This document shows positions 6,591 to 13,328 of a DNA stretch of 21,482 bases, in pieces. The translations under genes and the position numbers were made by a program. The notes below the pieces were generated by a model, which searched no databases, had not been told where the DNA came from, and was given only the letters and a program-made list of their open reading frames with translations. The stretch is from positions 1 through 21,482 of IMG/VR virus record IMGVR_UViG_3300020153_000011; one strand, 5' to 3'. How positions within the stretch are numbered: the stretch's first letter is position 1; the number at the start of each line of letters is the position of its first letter. Source of the DNA: a virus.

Positions 6591-7100
6591 GTCCGCCTCC
6601 GCTTCAATGCGCTTTTGCATCCGGATGCCGGGGTTGTTGGTGAGGGCGAAACTATGGTAGCCCAGCACCCGGTGCCTGCCCATCTCGTCGGGCCGGGGGT
6701 CGTAGTAGAAGACGGGGGAGACGTAGGCGTACTCCCCCCGGCTCACCCGCTCCCTGCCCGTCTCCGACCACTCCACCACGCCGTACACGACGCCGTCCTC
6801 GCCCACCTCCAGACCGGTGATGAACCCGGCGGCCGGGGCCTCCCCCGCCTGCCCCTCCTCCACCCGCACCGTCTGGTGGTGGAAGTCCAGGACCCAGGGC
6901 ACGCCCCTCTCCTCCAGGTCCCGCAATGCCGCCTGGAGGCTCTCCTCGTCGTAGAGGAAGAGGGTGCCGTTGCCCACGAACTCCCCGTAGGGGTGGAGGG
7001 GAATGCGGCTAGGCGCCTCGCCCAAGGCGGCGCGCAGCGTGCCGGAAAAGGTCGGGGTGGAGGTATCGGTATTCTTGGGGAAGCCGGTCAAACTCGGCAT
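6090..7100 (-). CDS. Prohead protease with scaffold domain (Mu gpI-like)
   Basis: This encodes 336 residues, ATG at 7100 with GAGGAGG five bases upstream. Residues 33-80 carry the Mu-type protease pattern, IPLHPYGEFVGNGTLFLYDE followed by VLDFHHQTV (compare DYEHQT in relatives). The block EYAYVSPVFYYDP (123-135) and HSFALTNNPGIR (149-160) are also characteristic (PF10123). From residue 171 the protein becomes a long charged coiled coil, the scaffold part. The protease matures the head by cutting scaffold and itself. An 80-bp gap separates it from the holin-like gene, large for this operon. Confidence 0.88.
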   Translation of the reverse strand: MPSLTGFPKNTDTSTPTFSGTLRAALGEAPSRIPLHPYGEFVGNGTLFLYDEESLQAALRDLEERGVPWVLDFHHQTVRVEEGQAGEAPAAGFITGLEVGEDGVVYGVVEWSETGRERVSRGEYAYVSPVFYYDPRPDEMGRHRVLGYHSFALTNNPGIRMQKRIEAEADMLEKLRQALGLPPQATEEEAFQALEGALREARVGRVVLELGLGGEDTMELKAKLLRLLAAQDALAELERTRAELEALRAQTREEKAQALVRAALEEGRILPHQREFWLAQARADLEATRKALEGMPRLVPTSLPRSEAPRASLEEDPAERLRRALGVKDEAWQKWG

Positions 7101-7180
7101 AGGGCCTCCTCAGGACCACACCCCAGTAGGCTCGGTTCTCCAGCCTGGCCGTCTCCCGGGAGAGGGGCCAGCGGGGGGCG

Positions 7181-7456
7181 TCAGGCCCCGGCCCCGGCGG
7201 GGGTGCCTTGAGCGCCCTCGCCCTTGCGAAAGGTGCCGTCCCGGTTGAAGACGGACACCACCATGTCAATGACCCAGCCCACCACCTGGTCCGGGAGCCA
7301 GGCGGGCCAGAAGCCCAGGATGGAGACCACCACGTCCTTGATCCGCTTCAGGGCCTCCTCCTTCTTCTGGATCCCGGGCACTCCGTCCATGAGGTCCTCC
7401 ACCACGAGGACGGCCAGGCCCACGGCGAAATAGACCACCCGCAGAAGCTTCAGCAT
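7181..7456 (-). CDS. Holin-like membrane protein
   Basis: This encodes 91 residues from ATG at 7456, with TTAGGGAGGAAGC as ribosome binding site; it is the first gene after the left 85-bp element. There is a hydrophobic N-terminal segment (residues 3-20, LLRVVYFAVGLAVLVVE), a charged GIQKKEEALKRIKD linker, and a second moderately hydrophobic stretch (VVVSILGFWPAWLPDQVVGW). This layout resembles some small phage holins, but no endolysin gene is nearby, so lysis function is tentative. The C-terminus is Gly/Ala-rich. Confidence 0.5.
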   Translation of the reverse strand: MLKLLRVVYFAVGLAVLVVEDLMDGVPGIQKKEEALKRIKDVVVSILGFWPAWLPDQVVGWVIDMVVSVFNRDGTFRKGEGAQGTPAGAGA

Positions 7457-7464
7457 GCTTCCTC

Positions 7465-7549
7465 CCTAAAAAGCCTTACCCCCTGGGCTTACCCAGGGGG
7501 CACTTACCCAACCTTAGCCGTAGGGTACCACGGGGGGTGGGGGGGTGTC
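7465..7549 (-). promoter_or_regulatory. Left copy of the 85-bp inverted duplication, late-operon control element
   Basis: Read on the minus strand, this matches 15788-15872 base for base over a 17-bp block (GACACCCCCCCACCCCC) and a 55-bp core, separated in both copies by a diverged 13-bp spacer. The core contains two TGGGTAAG repeats 15 bp apart, a 9-bp stem (CCCCCTGGG/CCCAGGGGG, loop TAAG, 7500-7479) and a five-T run 6 bases later. It begins at the repressor stop codon and ends in the ribosome binding site of the holin-like gene. It may hold a terminator, late promoter or antitermination site; the sequence does not settle which. Confidence 0.75.
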
Positions 7550-8198
7550 AATCCAGCCGGCTCCGCACCTCAACCACCCGCCCCACGATCTCCGCCACCT
7601 CCTCCTTGGGGATGACCGGAGGGCCGTTGTTCTCGTCGGGGTTGGTGGAGTACAAGGCGTCCCGGCCCATCTTCTTGACCACGTAGGTATGCTCGTTTAG
7701 GCGCGCCACCACGATGGCCCCGGGGTGGCCCTTGTCCTGCGTGTTGACGATGACGATGTCCCCGTGGCAGATGGGGCGCTTGCCGGCGCACATGGAGTTG
7801 CCCCGCACCTTGAAGGCCACCAGGTGGGAGGCGTCTCCCTTGACGCGGACGGGGACGGTGCGCTCCTCGATCTCCTCCAGCTGGGGCGGGCCGCCGCCCA
7901 CGTAGCCAAGGACAGGCACTCCCACTTCTTTCCGAGTCAAAAAAGAGCCTTCGGGATAAAGCCTCTCAATGAGGTTCTCCACAGGGATTTCCAGCGCTAG
8001 GGAAAGTTTGGTAAGGGTGTCCAGGCTGGGCTTGATGTACTTGTCCCCGATTTTCCGCCCAATGACCAGGCTATACACTGTTGTGCGGCCGATGTCGTAA
8101 TGGTCCGCAAACTCTTCCAGCTTGCGGAAGCCCTTTTCACGCATCTTGGCCAGGATTTCCTTGGCGAAAGGCCCTTCGAAGTAGCGTTTTCTCTCCAT
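7548..8198 (-). CDS. Phage repressor, LexA/CI-type with S24 peptidase-like domain
   Basis: This encodes 216 residues from ATG at 8198 preceded by GGGGGGAGC; an in-frame TTG at 8228 has no such site. Residues about 23-80 form a helix-turn-helix domain (ADHYDIGRTTVYSLVIGRKI). The C-terminal half is an S24/LexA fold with catalytic Ser in RGNSMC (Ser135) and Lys in TYVVKKM (Lys175 or 176). The usual Ala-Gly or Cys-Gly self-cleavage site is not evident; the hinge reads LGYVGGGPP. It is divergent from the Cro/Ner-like gene, as expected for the immunity region, and should keep the early operon silent. DNA damage may trigger self-cleavage. Confidence 0.88.
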   Translation of the reverse strand: MERKRYFEGPFAKEILAKMREKGFRKLEEFADHYDIGRTTVYSLVIGRKIGDKYIKPSLDTLTKLSLALEIPVENLIERLYPEGSFLTRKEVGVPVLGYVGGGPPQLEEIEERTVPVRVKGDASHLVAFKVRGNSMCAGKRPICHGDIVIVNTQDKGHPGAIVVARLNEHTYVVKKMGRDALYSTNPDENNGPPVIPKEEVAEIVGRVVEVRSRLD

Positions 8199-8251
8199 GC
8201 TCCCCCCTTTCACGACCCGGGTCCTCAATACTTTCTTCTATTGAAGCACCC

Positions 8252-8281
8252 TTGACTTACTCACAAGTGGGATGGTACACT
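8252..8281 (+). promoter_or_regulatory. Candidate early promoter
   Basis: TTGACT (8252-8257) and TACACT (8276-8281) are spaced by 18 bp and resemble -35 and -10 boxes of the housekeeping sigma factor. Transcription would begin near 8288-8290, at or next to the ATG of the Cro/Ner-like gene, so the mRNA would be leaderless, common in Thermus/Deinococcus. The adjoining palindrome would let a repressor block it. Confidence 0.6.
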
Positions 8282-8298
8282 ACTCTCAGATGAGAGTA
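8281..8298. promoter_or_regulatory. Palindromic operator at the early promoter
   Basis: TACTCTCAGATGAGAGTA has perfect 8-bp arms around two central bases. It overlaps the presumed transcription start and the ATG at 8290. A closely related palindrome (CTCTCACGTGAGAG) recurs at 11426-11439. The repressor and/or Cro/Ner-like protein are the likely ligands. Confidence 0.7.
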
Positions 8299-8523
8299 AA
8301 GGCCCGCCTTAATCTTCACAGGGTTGAACGCCTCCTAGAGGAGCGTGGGTGGTCCAAGTACCGCCTTTCCCGCCTGGCCGGACTGAGTTATGGGCATGTG
8401 ATCATGCTCCTCCAGGGGCGGCGCCCTAATCCGTCTATAGCCACTGTCGCTAAGCTGGCCCAGGCTTTTGGTGTACCCATCGAGGAGCTTTTGGAGGAAG
8501 ACGATGGCGTGGTTGCCCGTTGA
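8290..8523 (+). CDS. Cro/Ner-like helix-turn-helix regulator
   Basis: This encodes 77 residues from ATG at 8290; another ATG at 8272 in the same frame would add six residues but lies upstream of the expected transcription start. The Cro/CI-type helix-turn-helix is clear: WSKYRLSRLAGLSYGHVIML, then GRRPNPSIATVAKLAQAFGV. As the first gene of the early operon, opposite the repressor, it takes the place of Mu Ner, which damps early and repressor transcription. Its 3' end overlaps the transposase gene by 20 bases and carries that gene's ribosome binding site. Confidence 0.8.
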   Translation: MRVKARLNLHRVERLLEERGWSKYRLSRLAGLSYGHVIMLLQGRRPNPSIATVAKLAQAFGVPIEELLEEDDGVVAR

Positions 8524-10465
8524 CGAAGCCGCTGCCCTGTTGGGGGTTTCCAGGGCGTGGGCTTGGAGGGTGATCAAGGAGCGGGGCCTACCGACCCGGC
8601 TTGAGCGGATGGGCCGCGTGTACCGCACTTTGGTTGACGCTGATCTCCTCGCTCTGGCTTTGGGCAAAGAGCCTGTTGGGGGCAAAGAGGAAGAGCCCAC
8701 GGGGCTTCGCCCTTCCAGCGGCACGAGGACGGCCTGGGCCGATGTGGCCCTTGTGGCCGAGGAGTACGGTCAGTTGCCAAGAGGCCTGCGATGGGAGCTC
8801 GTCCTCCGTACCGCCGAGCGGTGGGGCGTGACCCCTGAGTACGCTTACCGGGTCATTCGGCGTTTTCGGGAGGAAGGGGCGGGTGGCATTGCGCCGAAGG
8901 TGCGCCGGGATAAGGGAGTGCATCGGGTTCCTTCCGAGCTTCGCCAGCTCATCCTGGGCCTGAAGTTGGCCCACCCCGGAGCCTCGGCCTCAAAGATTCT
9001 GCGCATTATCCAGTTGAATGACCCCGATCTCCTGCGATACAAGCCGTATCAAAATGGCTCTACCATCAACACGCTTTCCGCCTCCACGGTGCGCAGGTTG
9101 ATCAAGGCGGCGGAGAGCATCCCCGCATACCGATGGGCCCTCCTCTCTGATGAGGGTAGACGGGAGTTCGCCCGCACTTGGGCGGGGCATGTGATGGCCG
9201 AATATCCCATGCAGATGGTCATGGTGGACATGACCAGGTGCGACACCTTTGTCTACAACCCTGACGAGGGGAGCGCCTACCGGCTCAGGATCCACGTGGC
9301 CCTGGATGTGTTCTCCGGGGCCTCGCCCAGCCTGGTGTTCAGCCGCGAGGAGTCCCAGGTGCCCACCGATCAGCTCCTCATCCTGATGACCCAGGACAAG
9401 AGCGGGTTGGCCCCAGGTTGGGACATCTTCGGTGTCCCGGAGCGGATTTACTGGGATAACGGTAAAGTGTACAAGTCCGAAAAATCTGAACACTTCGCCC
9501 GCCAGCTGGGCATTGAGCTGATTTACTCCCGCCCCCGGGTATCCCACACCCGAGGGCGGGTTGAGTGGTTTTTTGGGGCCTTCCACCAGGAGTTTGAGGC
9601 TCTTATCCCCGGCTATGCGGGCCAGGACGCCACCGAGCGGGACTCCACCCAGCTGAAGCGCCTCATCGCCAACACCCGAGCCTGGGTGGCGGCGGGCATG
9701 CCTCCTGAGGAGGACCCCTATCCTAACCGGCTCCTCCTGGAGGAGGAGTACAAGGCCCGCGCTCTAGCCTGGCTCCTCCAGGACTGGCACCGGAAGCCAG
9801 TGGGCCGGGACGGCCTTTCCAGGGCAGACCTTTTCCGGGCCTACGTGCCCCGGCACCGCCTCGTGCGCCTGGACCTCGGGGACCTTTATCTCCTCACCGC
9901 CTACCAGACCGAGCGGGTGGTGCGGGGGAACGGGACCGTGGCCTACAACGGTAGGACCTACTACCTTCGCCCCGAGGATGGCTCCCTCCTCCCCTGGCAG
10001 GGGCAGAAGATCGTGGTCCTGGACGTCCGGGTTCTCCCCGGCCAGCCCCTTCGGGCCGCCCTGCGCCAGCCCGATGGGAGCCTCCGGGTTCTTGGGGAAC
10101 TCATTCCCGAACCTCTGCGGGCGGACAGCCTCGAGGCTAAGGCCAAGAGGCTGGCCGACAAGGCCGCCATTCGGGCTGTGCGGGAGGCGGCCCAGGAGCT
10201 CACCGCCCAGCTGGGGCCTGCCGTGCGGTTTGAAGAGATCCTGGAACGCCTTTCCGGCCTCGCGCCTCTGGCCCGAAGGGAGCGGGTCCGCCCGATGGCC
10301 CAGGAGCTCCCCCGCCCCTCGGAGGAGGAGCTCCAGGCCGCCGCGGCCGAGCTGGAAGACGGTTTGGACGACTTGATCTGGGAACCCATCGCCCTGGGCG
10401 ATAAGTGGCTCCGGGAGCGGGGCCTTCTTCCCCCGGGTGAAGGGAAAAAAGGAGGTGACGCATGA
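8504..10465 (+). CDS. DDE transposase, MuA-like
   Basis: This encodes 653 residues from ATG at 8504 with GGAGG six bases upstream; a TTG at 8468 would add 12 residues without such a site. Residues 5-55 form an excisionase-like helix-turn-helix (VDEAAALLGVSRAWAWRVIK), and a second DNA-binding region follows to about 210. The catalytic core shows Asp242 (VMVDMTRCD), Asp318 (IYWDNGKVY) and Glu354 (GRVEWFFGAF), the DDE triad of the retroviral integrase superfamily. A beta-barrel-like part follows and the C-terminus is helical, where MuA contacts MuB. Length is near MuA (663). It should cut and join the phage ends during integration and replicative transposition. Confidence 0.92.
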   Translation: MAWLPVDEAAALLGVSRAWAWRVIKERGLPTRLERMGRVYRTLVDADLLALALGKEPVGGKEEEPTGLRPSSGTRTAWADVALVAEEYGQLPRGLRWELVLRTAERWGVTPEYAYRVIRRFREEGAGGIAPKVRRDKGVHRVPSELRQLILGLKLAHPGASASKILRIIQLNDPDLLRYKPYQNGSTINTLSASTVRRLIKAAESIPAYRWALLSDEGRREFARTWAGHVMAEYPMQMVMVDMTRCDTFVYNPDEGSAYRLRIHVALDVFSGASPSLVFSREESQVPTDQLLILMTQDKSGLAPGWDIFGVPERIYWDNGKVYKSEKSEHFARQLGIELIYSRPRVSHTRGRVEWFFGAFHQEFEALIPGYAGQDATERDSTQLKRLIANTRAWVAAGMPPEEDPYPNRLLLEEEYKARALAWLLQDWHRKPVGRDGLSRADLFRAYVPRHRLVRLDLGDLYLLTAYQTERVVRGNGTVAYNGRTYYLRPEDGSLLPWQGQKIVVLDVRVLPGQPLRAALRQPDGSLRVLGELIPEPLRADSLEAKAKRLADKAAIRAVREAAQELTAQLGPAVRFEEILERLSGLAPLARRERVRPMAQELPRPSEEELQAAAAELEDGLDDLIWEPIALGDKWLRERGLLPPGEGKKGGDA

Positions 10466-11232
10466 CGGAAGCAGAGATCAGCAGGCTTATTGACGAGGTG
10501 TTTGGTGGCTACGTTCCCGAGGCGGAGCTAAGGGACCCCCGCAACGGGTTCATCCCCACCGCCGGGGCCCGGGCTCTTCTGGGGCACTTGGCCCTTGCAG
10601 TCCAGGAGCGCTTCCCGTTCGCTCTGGTGGTGGGGCCCGCCGGGGTGGGGAAGACCCTGACATGCCGCTACTACGCGATGGAACACGAGGCCCCCTGGGT
10701 GCGGGCCCAGCCTGCCTACAGCCCGGCCGCCCTCCTTGAGGACATGGCCGTGGAGCTCCGCATCACCAGGACCAAGGTCTTCCGGGTCCTCCTCGCTATG
10801 GTCCGGGACGCCCTCCTTCTCCGCCCCCGGGTGGTCTTTATAGACGAGGCCCAGCTCATGGACCGCCCCACGCTGGAAACGGCGAAGTACCTGGCCGACG
10901 AAACGGGCTCCACCTTCGTCCTCATCACCACCGATGAGTACGCCCCTCAGATCCGCCGCTATCGGGACATTGAGTCCCGCATCGGAACCGTGGCCCAGAT
11001 AGGGCCCGTGCCCGCCGCTGAGCTGGTGGGCATCTACGAAGGCTCGGGCTACACCCGCGCCGCCCTGGAGGAGGTCCACCGGCTCACGGGCGGGATTCTC
11101 AGGGACGTGGTTCGCCTCATCAAGCAGATGGACACCCTGGTGGAGCTCAACAGCATCCCAAAAGGGGCCATTACCCCGGCTCACGTGCGGCGTCTGGCCT
11201 CCAGGTTGAATCTTGCGGGGGGTGCAGCGTGA
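10462..11232 (+). CDS. Transposition target-capture ATPase, MuB-like
   Basis: This encodes 256 residues, ATG at 10462 overlapping the transposase stop as ATGA. Walker A is GPAGVGKT (58-65) and Walker B VVFIDEA (124-130), in an AAA+ fold like MuB/IstB/TniB proteins; VLITTDEY follows as a sensor-like segment. MuB forms ATP-dependent filaments on target DNA and stimulates the transposase. Compared with MuB (312 residues) the N-terminal helix-turn-helix part is short or missing. It is translationally coupled to the transposase gene. Confidence 0.9.
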   Translation: MTEAEISRLIDEVFGGYVPEAELRDPRNGFIPTAGARALLGHLALAVQERFPFALVVGPAGVGKTLTCRYYAMEHEAPWVRAQPAYSPAALLEDMAVELRITRTKVFRVLLAMVRDALLLRPRVVFIDEAQLMDRPTLETAKYLADETGSTFVLITTDEYAPQIRRYRDIESRIGTVAQIGPVPAAELVGIYEGSGYTRAALEEVHRLTGGILRDVVRLIKQMDTLVELNSIPKGAITPAHVRRLASRLNLAGGAA

Positions 11233-11579
11233 AGAAGCGCCCTTTCTCCCAAATAGAGGGGGCTATCCCCCCCATGCGTTACGAGGCCACATACATCTAC
11301 TTGACTGAGGACGGCACGTGGCCGAAGAACCCCATCGCCATCATCCCTAAGGACCTGGACTGGCTGCAGGAGGAGACCTATGTGGCCATCCGTGATCTCC
11401 GCCCTTCATCTGTGATGGGAAGTATCTCTCACGTGAGAGTACTGGAAGTGCGTCCTGAGATACATGTGAGTACTGGTCGCTACAGCCAGGTGATCCGGCG
11501 AGTACTGGTCACACCCGTCTTGTCCTTAGAGGAAACGAACAAAGCCATTGGGGAGGTCGATGATGAGCTTCCCTTCTAA
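11229..11579 (+). CDS. Hypothetical early protein with SSB-like acidic tail
   Basis: This encodes 116 residues, GTG at 11229 overlapping the MuB stop as GTGA. I do not recognise the fold; it appears beta-rich (MRYEATYIYLTEDGTWPKNP and VRVLEVRPEIHVSTGRYSQV). The last six residues, DDELPF, closely resemble the C-terminal tip of bacterial SSB (DDDIPF type), the docking peptide for replication-restart and repair proteins. Codon use in 11420-11530 is unlike neighbouring genes, with more A/T at third positions, because the stretch also carries DNA repeats. The DDELPF codons overlap the next gene's ribosome binding site and start, so the tail might be coincidental. Confidence 0.75.
   Translation: MKKRPFSQIEGAIPPMRYEATYIYLTEDGTWPKNPIAIIPKDLDWLQEETYVAIRDLRPSSVMGSISHVRVLEVRPEIHVSTGRYSQVIRRVLVTPVLSLEETNKAIGEVDDELPF
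11426..11508. promoter_or_regulatory. Second operator-like palindrome plus three GAGTACTGG repeats inside a gene
   Basis: CTCTCACGTGAGAG (11426-11439) is a perfect palindrome with the same arms as the operator at 8281-8298. GAGTACTGG occurs at 11437-11445, 11468-11476 and 11500-11508, spaced 31 and 32 bp, close to three helical turns. The array could be an operator, a transposition enhancer like the Mu internal activation sequence, or a control site for the downstream early genes. No clear promoter is seen with it. Confidence 0.55.
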
Positions 11580-11985
11580 CCTGCCGCCCGCTAAGGAAAT
11601 CATCCGCTTACTGGAGCTCCCCGCCCTCATCCGGAAGGTGGGGGAGAGGTTGACCGCCCTCCGGGCTGAGCGCCGTCAGGTGGAGCGGGAGCTGAAGGAG
11701 CGGGAGGCCCGGGTCTACCTGGCCGCCGAGGGGCGCTCCGCCCAGGAGCGGGAGGCCCGGGCCCGCGTCTTCCTTTCCCAGGACCCAGAGTACCAGGCCC
11801 TGGTGAAGCGGATGGACCAGCTTTACGCCGCCATTGACGTGGCCACGGAGGAGAAGAACGCCCTGGAACACGAGCGCAAGGCCCTATACGCCTACGTCAT
11901 CAACCGGCACAGCGACCTCCTGGAAGCCGCCATGAGCCAGGGGGCCTTCGGCTTCAGGGCCCCTCTTTCCACGGGGAAGGCATGA
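11560..11985 (+). CDS. Hypothetical coiled-coil early protein
   Basis: This encodes 141 residues, first of two adjacent ATGs at 11560, with GGGGAGG just upstream inside the preceding gene. The middle is a long charged helix pair, including RRQVERELKEREARVYLAAE and FLSQDPEYQALVKRMDQLYA, likely an antiparallel coiled coil. In Mu this early region encodes Gam, a helical DNA-end-binding protein, but I see no specific Gam signature, so this is only a thought. Confidence 0.75.
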   Translation: MMSFPSNLPPAKEIIRLLELPALIRKVGERLTALRAERRQVERELKEREARVYLAAEGRSAQEREARARVFLSQDPEYQALVKRMDQLYAAIDVATEEKNALEHERKALYAYVINRHSDLLEAAMSQGAFGFRAPLSTGKA

Positions 11986-12170
11986 CCAAGGACGAGCTCA
12001 TTCGGCTCCTCAGGGAGGACCCGGAGGTCCGGGCCGCCCTCGCGGAAGCCCTCCAGGGGGTGCGCCCCCGCCCTCTGGAGGAGGCGGGAAGGGGGATCGC
12101 GGCCATCCTGGCCGAGGCGGAACGGGAATGGCTCAGGAAGCGGGAGGAGAAGCATGAAGAAGGACGCTAA
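11982..12170 (+). CDS. Small hypothetical early protein
   Basis: This encodes 62 residues, ATG at 11982 overlapping the previous stop as ATGA. It opens TKDELIRLLREDPEVRAALA and ends in a charged helix (EREWLRKREEKHEEGR). It is fully helical with no membrane segment and no recognised family. Tight overlap on both sides suggests a real, co-translated gene. Confidence 0.7.
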   Translation: MTKDELIRLLREDPEVRAALAEALQGVRPRPLEEAGRGIAAILAEAEREWLRKREEKHEEGR

Positions 12171-12441
12171 GAAGACCAGGCTGGAGGAGCTGGTGGACGA
12201 GCTGGCGGAGGAGGGGCTTCCCCGGCACCTGCGGGTGGCCTACGCCCTCTATGACCTGGCCCGGGACATGGTGCGGGCGGCCAACGAGGCTCGGGACACC
12301 GAGGCTGTGGACCTGGGGGAGCTGGACCGGCTGGTGCGCCGGGCCCTGGCGGTGCGCCTGGCCGCCGAGGCGGATTCGGACCAGAAGGCGAGGGAGGTGC
12401 TGGCCCACCCGCACCGGCTGAAGGGGGTGGAGTGCCCGTGA
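12154..12441 (+). CDS. Small hypothetical helical protein
   Basis: This encodes 95 residues, ATG at 12154 with GGGAGGAGAAGC before it, overlapping the preceding gene by 17 bases. It contains ELVDELAEEGLPRHLRVAYA and then a helix ending in DMVRAANEARDTEAVDL. It is acidic and helical; no family recognised. Confidence 0.7.
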   Translation: MKKDAKKTRLEELVDELAEEGLPRHLRVAYALYDLARDMVRAANEARDTEAVDLGELDRLVRRALAVRLAAEADSDQKAREVLAHPHRLKGVECP

Positions 12442-12710
12442 GGCGGCCCTTCAAGAGCGCCCTGGACACCATCCGCGCCTACGGCCTCACCCCGGGGGAG
12501 CTCCGGGAGCGGGCCCGGCTGGCGGAGCGGCACGGCCAGGCCTGTCTGGCCCAGCTCTACCGGGACGAGGCGGAGGCCCAGGAGGTGGTCATGCGCCTCC
12601 GCCCCTGCCCTCTCTGCGGGGGCACGGGGCGCATCGCCGACGACATTTTCTGCTGGCGGTGCGACCCCCAGCTTTCCCGGGCCTGGGTGGAGGTGCGCCG
12701 TGGACCATAG
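12438..12710 (+). CDS. Small zinc-ribbon protein
   Basis: This encodes 90 residues from GTG at 12438, which overlaps the preceding stop as GTGA; an in-frame GTG at 12432 is possible. After a helical N-terminus (SALDTIRAYGLTPGELRERA) it has a zinc-binding motif CPLCGGTG plus FCWRC, i.e. CxxC-x11-CxxC. Such ribbons occur in DNA- or RNA-binding proteins and in DnaJ-type cysteine-rich modules. Its target is unknown; a role in phage replication or in altering host transcription would be guesses. Confidence 0.75.
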   Translation: MRRPFKSALDTIRAYGLTPGELRERARLAERHGQACLAQLYRDEAEAQEVVMRLRPCPLCGGTGRIADDIFCWRCDPQLSRAWVEVRRGP

Positions 12711-12942
12711 GTTCCTGATCCGGCGGCTTCGGGCGGACTCCGGCACCCCCTACCGCCTGCGCATCCGGGGGCTCACGGGGGAGGGGACGGTGTTCCTGAA
12801 GTGGGACGGGGGCGGGGTCATGTTCTACCTCCGGCCTCTCCGGCAGTGGGAGGGGCCCTACGCCGAGCCCCGGGCCCTCGAGGTCATGGCGGGCTGGCGG
12901 ATCCTGGAGGCCCGGCCCGTGTCCGTGGAGGAGGTGGCGTGA
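12700..12942 (+). CDS. Small hypothetical beta-rich protein
   Basis: This encodes 80 residues, GTG at 12700 with GGAGGTGC upstream, overlapping the zinc-ribbon gene by 11 bases. The middle reads as a beta sheet (TPYRLRIRGLTGEGTVFLKW and GGVMFYLRPLRQWEGPY). No family recognised. Confidence 0.65.
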   Translation: MDHRFLIRRLRADSGTPYRLRIRGLTGEGTVFLKWDGGGVMFYLRPLRQWEGPYAEPRALEVMAGWRILEARPVSVEEVA

Positions 12943-13328
12943 GCCTGCGGGAGCGCCTGCGGGAGCTGGGGTGGGAGGGGAAGGCCCTTCTCACTCCCCA
13001 CCAGGTGGCGGCCCTCCTGGAGGTGGGGCGCCCCGCCGTGGAGGACCTCATGCGGCGGGGCCACCTCCGGGTGGTGCGGATGCGGCAGAAGGTGTACGTG
13101 ACCCTGGCCAGCCTGGAGGAGCTGGTGGAGGGGGCGGTGCCCCGGAGGCGGGCGGCCTGGATGGCCCTGAGGCTCCTGGAGCGCCTGGGGGGGCGGGTGG
13201 AGCTGGCCACCCACCCAGAGGGGTACATCGCCCGGGCCCTGGGGGCGGAGGGGCGGGGGCTGACCCTGGAGGAGGCCGTTCTGGCCCTGGCGGACCAGCT
13301 GGCCCAGGAGGTGGAGGGTGAAGGCTGA
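12939..13328 (+). CDS. Excisionase-like helix-turn-helix protein
   Basis: This encodes 129 residues, GTG at 12939 overlapping the preceding stop as GTGA, with GGAGGAGGTGGC upstream. Residues 18-65 form a MerR/excisionase-type winged helix (LTPHQVAALLEVGRPAVEDL, then RGHLRVVRMRQKVYVTLASL). The C-terminal helical half may mediate dimerisation. It probably binds DNA; it could regulate early or late transcription or assist transposition. No exact relative recognised. Confidence 0.75.
   Translation: MSLRERLRELGWEGKALLTPHQVAALLEVGRPAVEDLMRRGHLRVVRMRQKVYVTLASLEELVEGAVPRRRAAWMALRLLERLGGRVELATHPEGYIARALGAEGRGLTLEEAVLALADQLAQEVEGEG

Noticed and set aside
7009-7269. Minus-strand frame spanning the gap between the holin-like gene and the protease, with a plausible C-terminal half (EFDRLPQEYRYLHPDLFRHA)
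   Set aside because: It overlaps 89 bases of the holin-like gene and 92 bases of the protease gene. The only good ribosome binding site in the gap serves the protease ATG at 7100, and the only in-frame start inside the gap is a GTG giving about 36 residues. It would explain the unusual 80-bp gap, so it deserves a homology check, but I do not call it.
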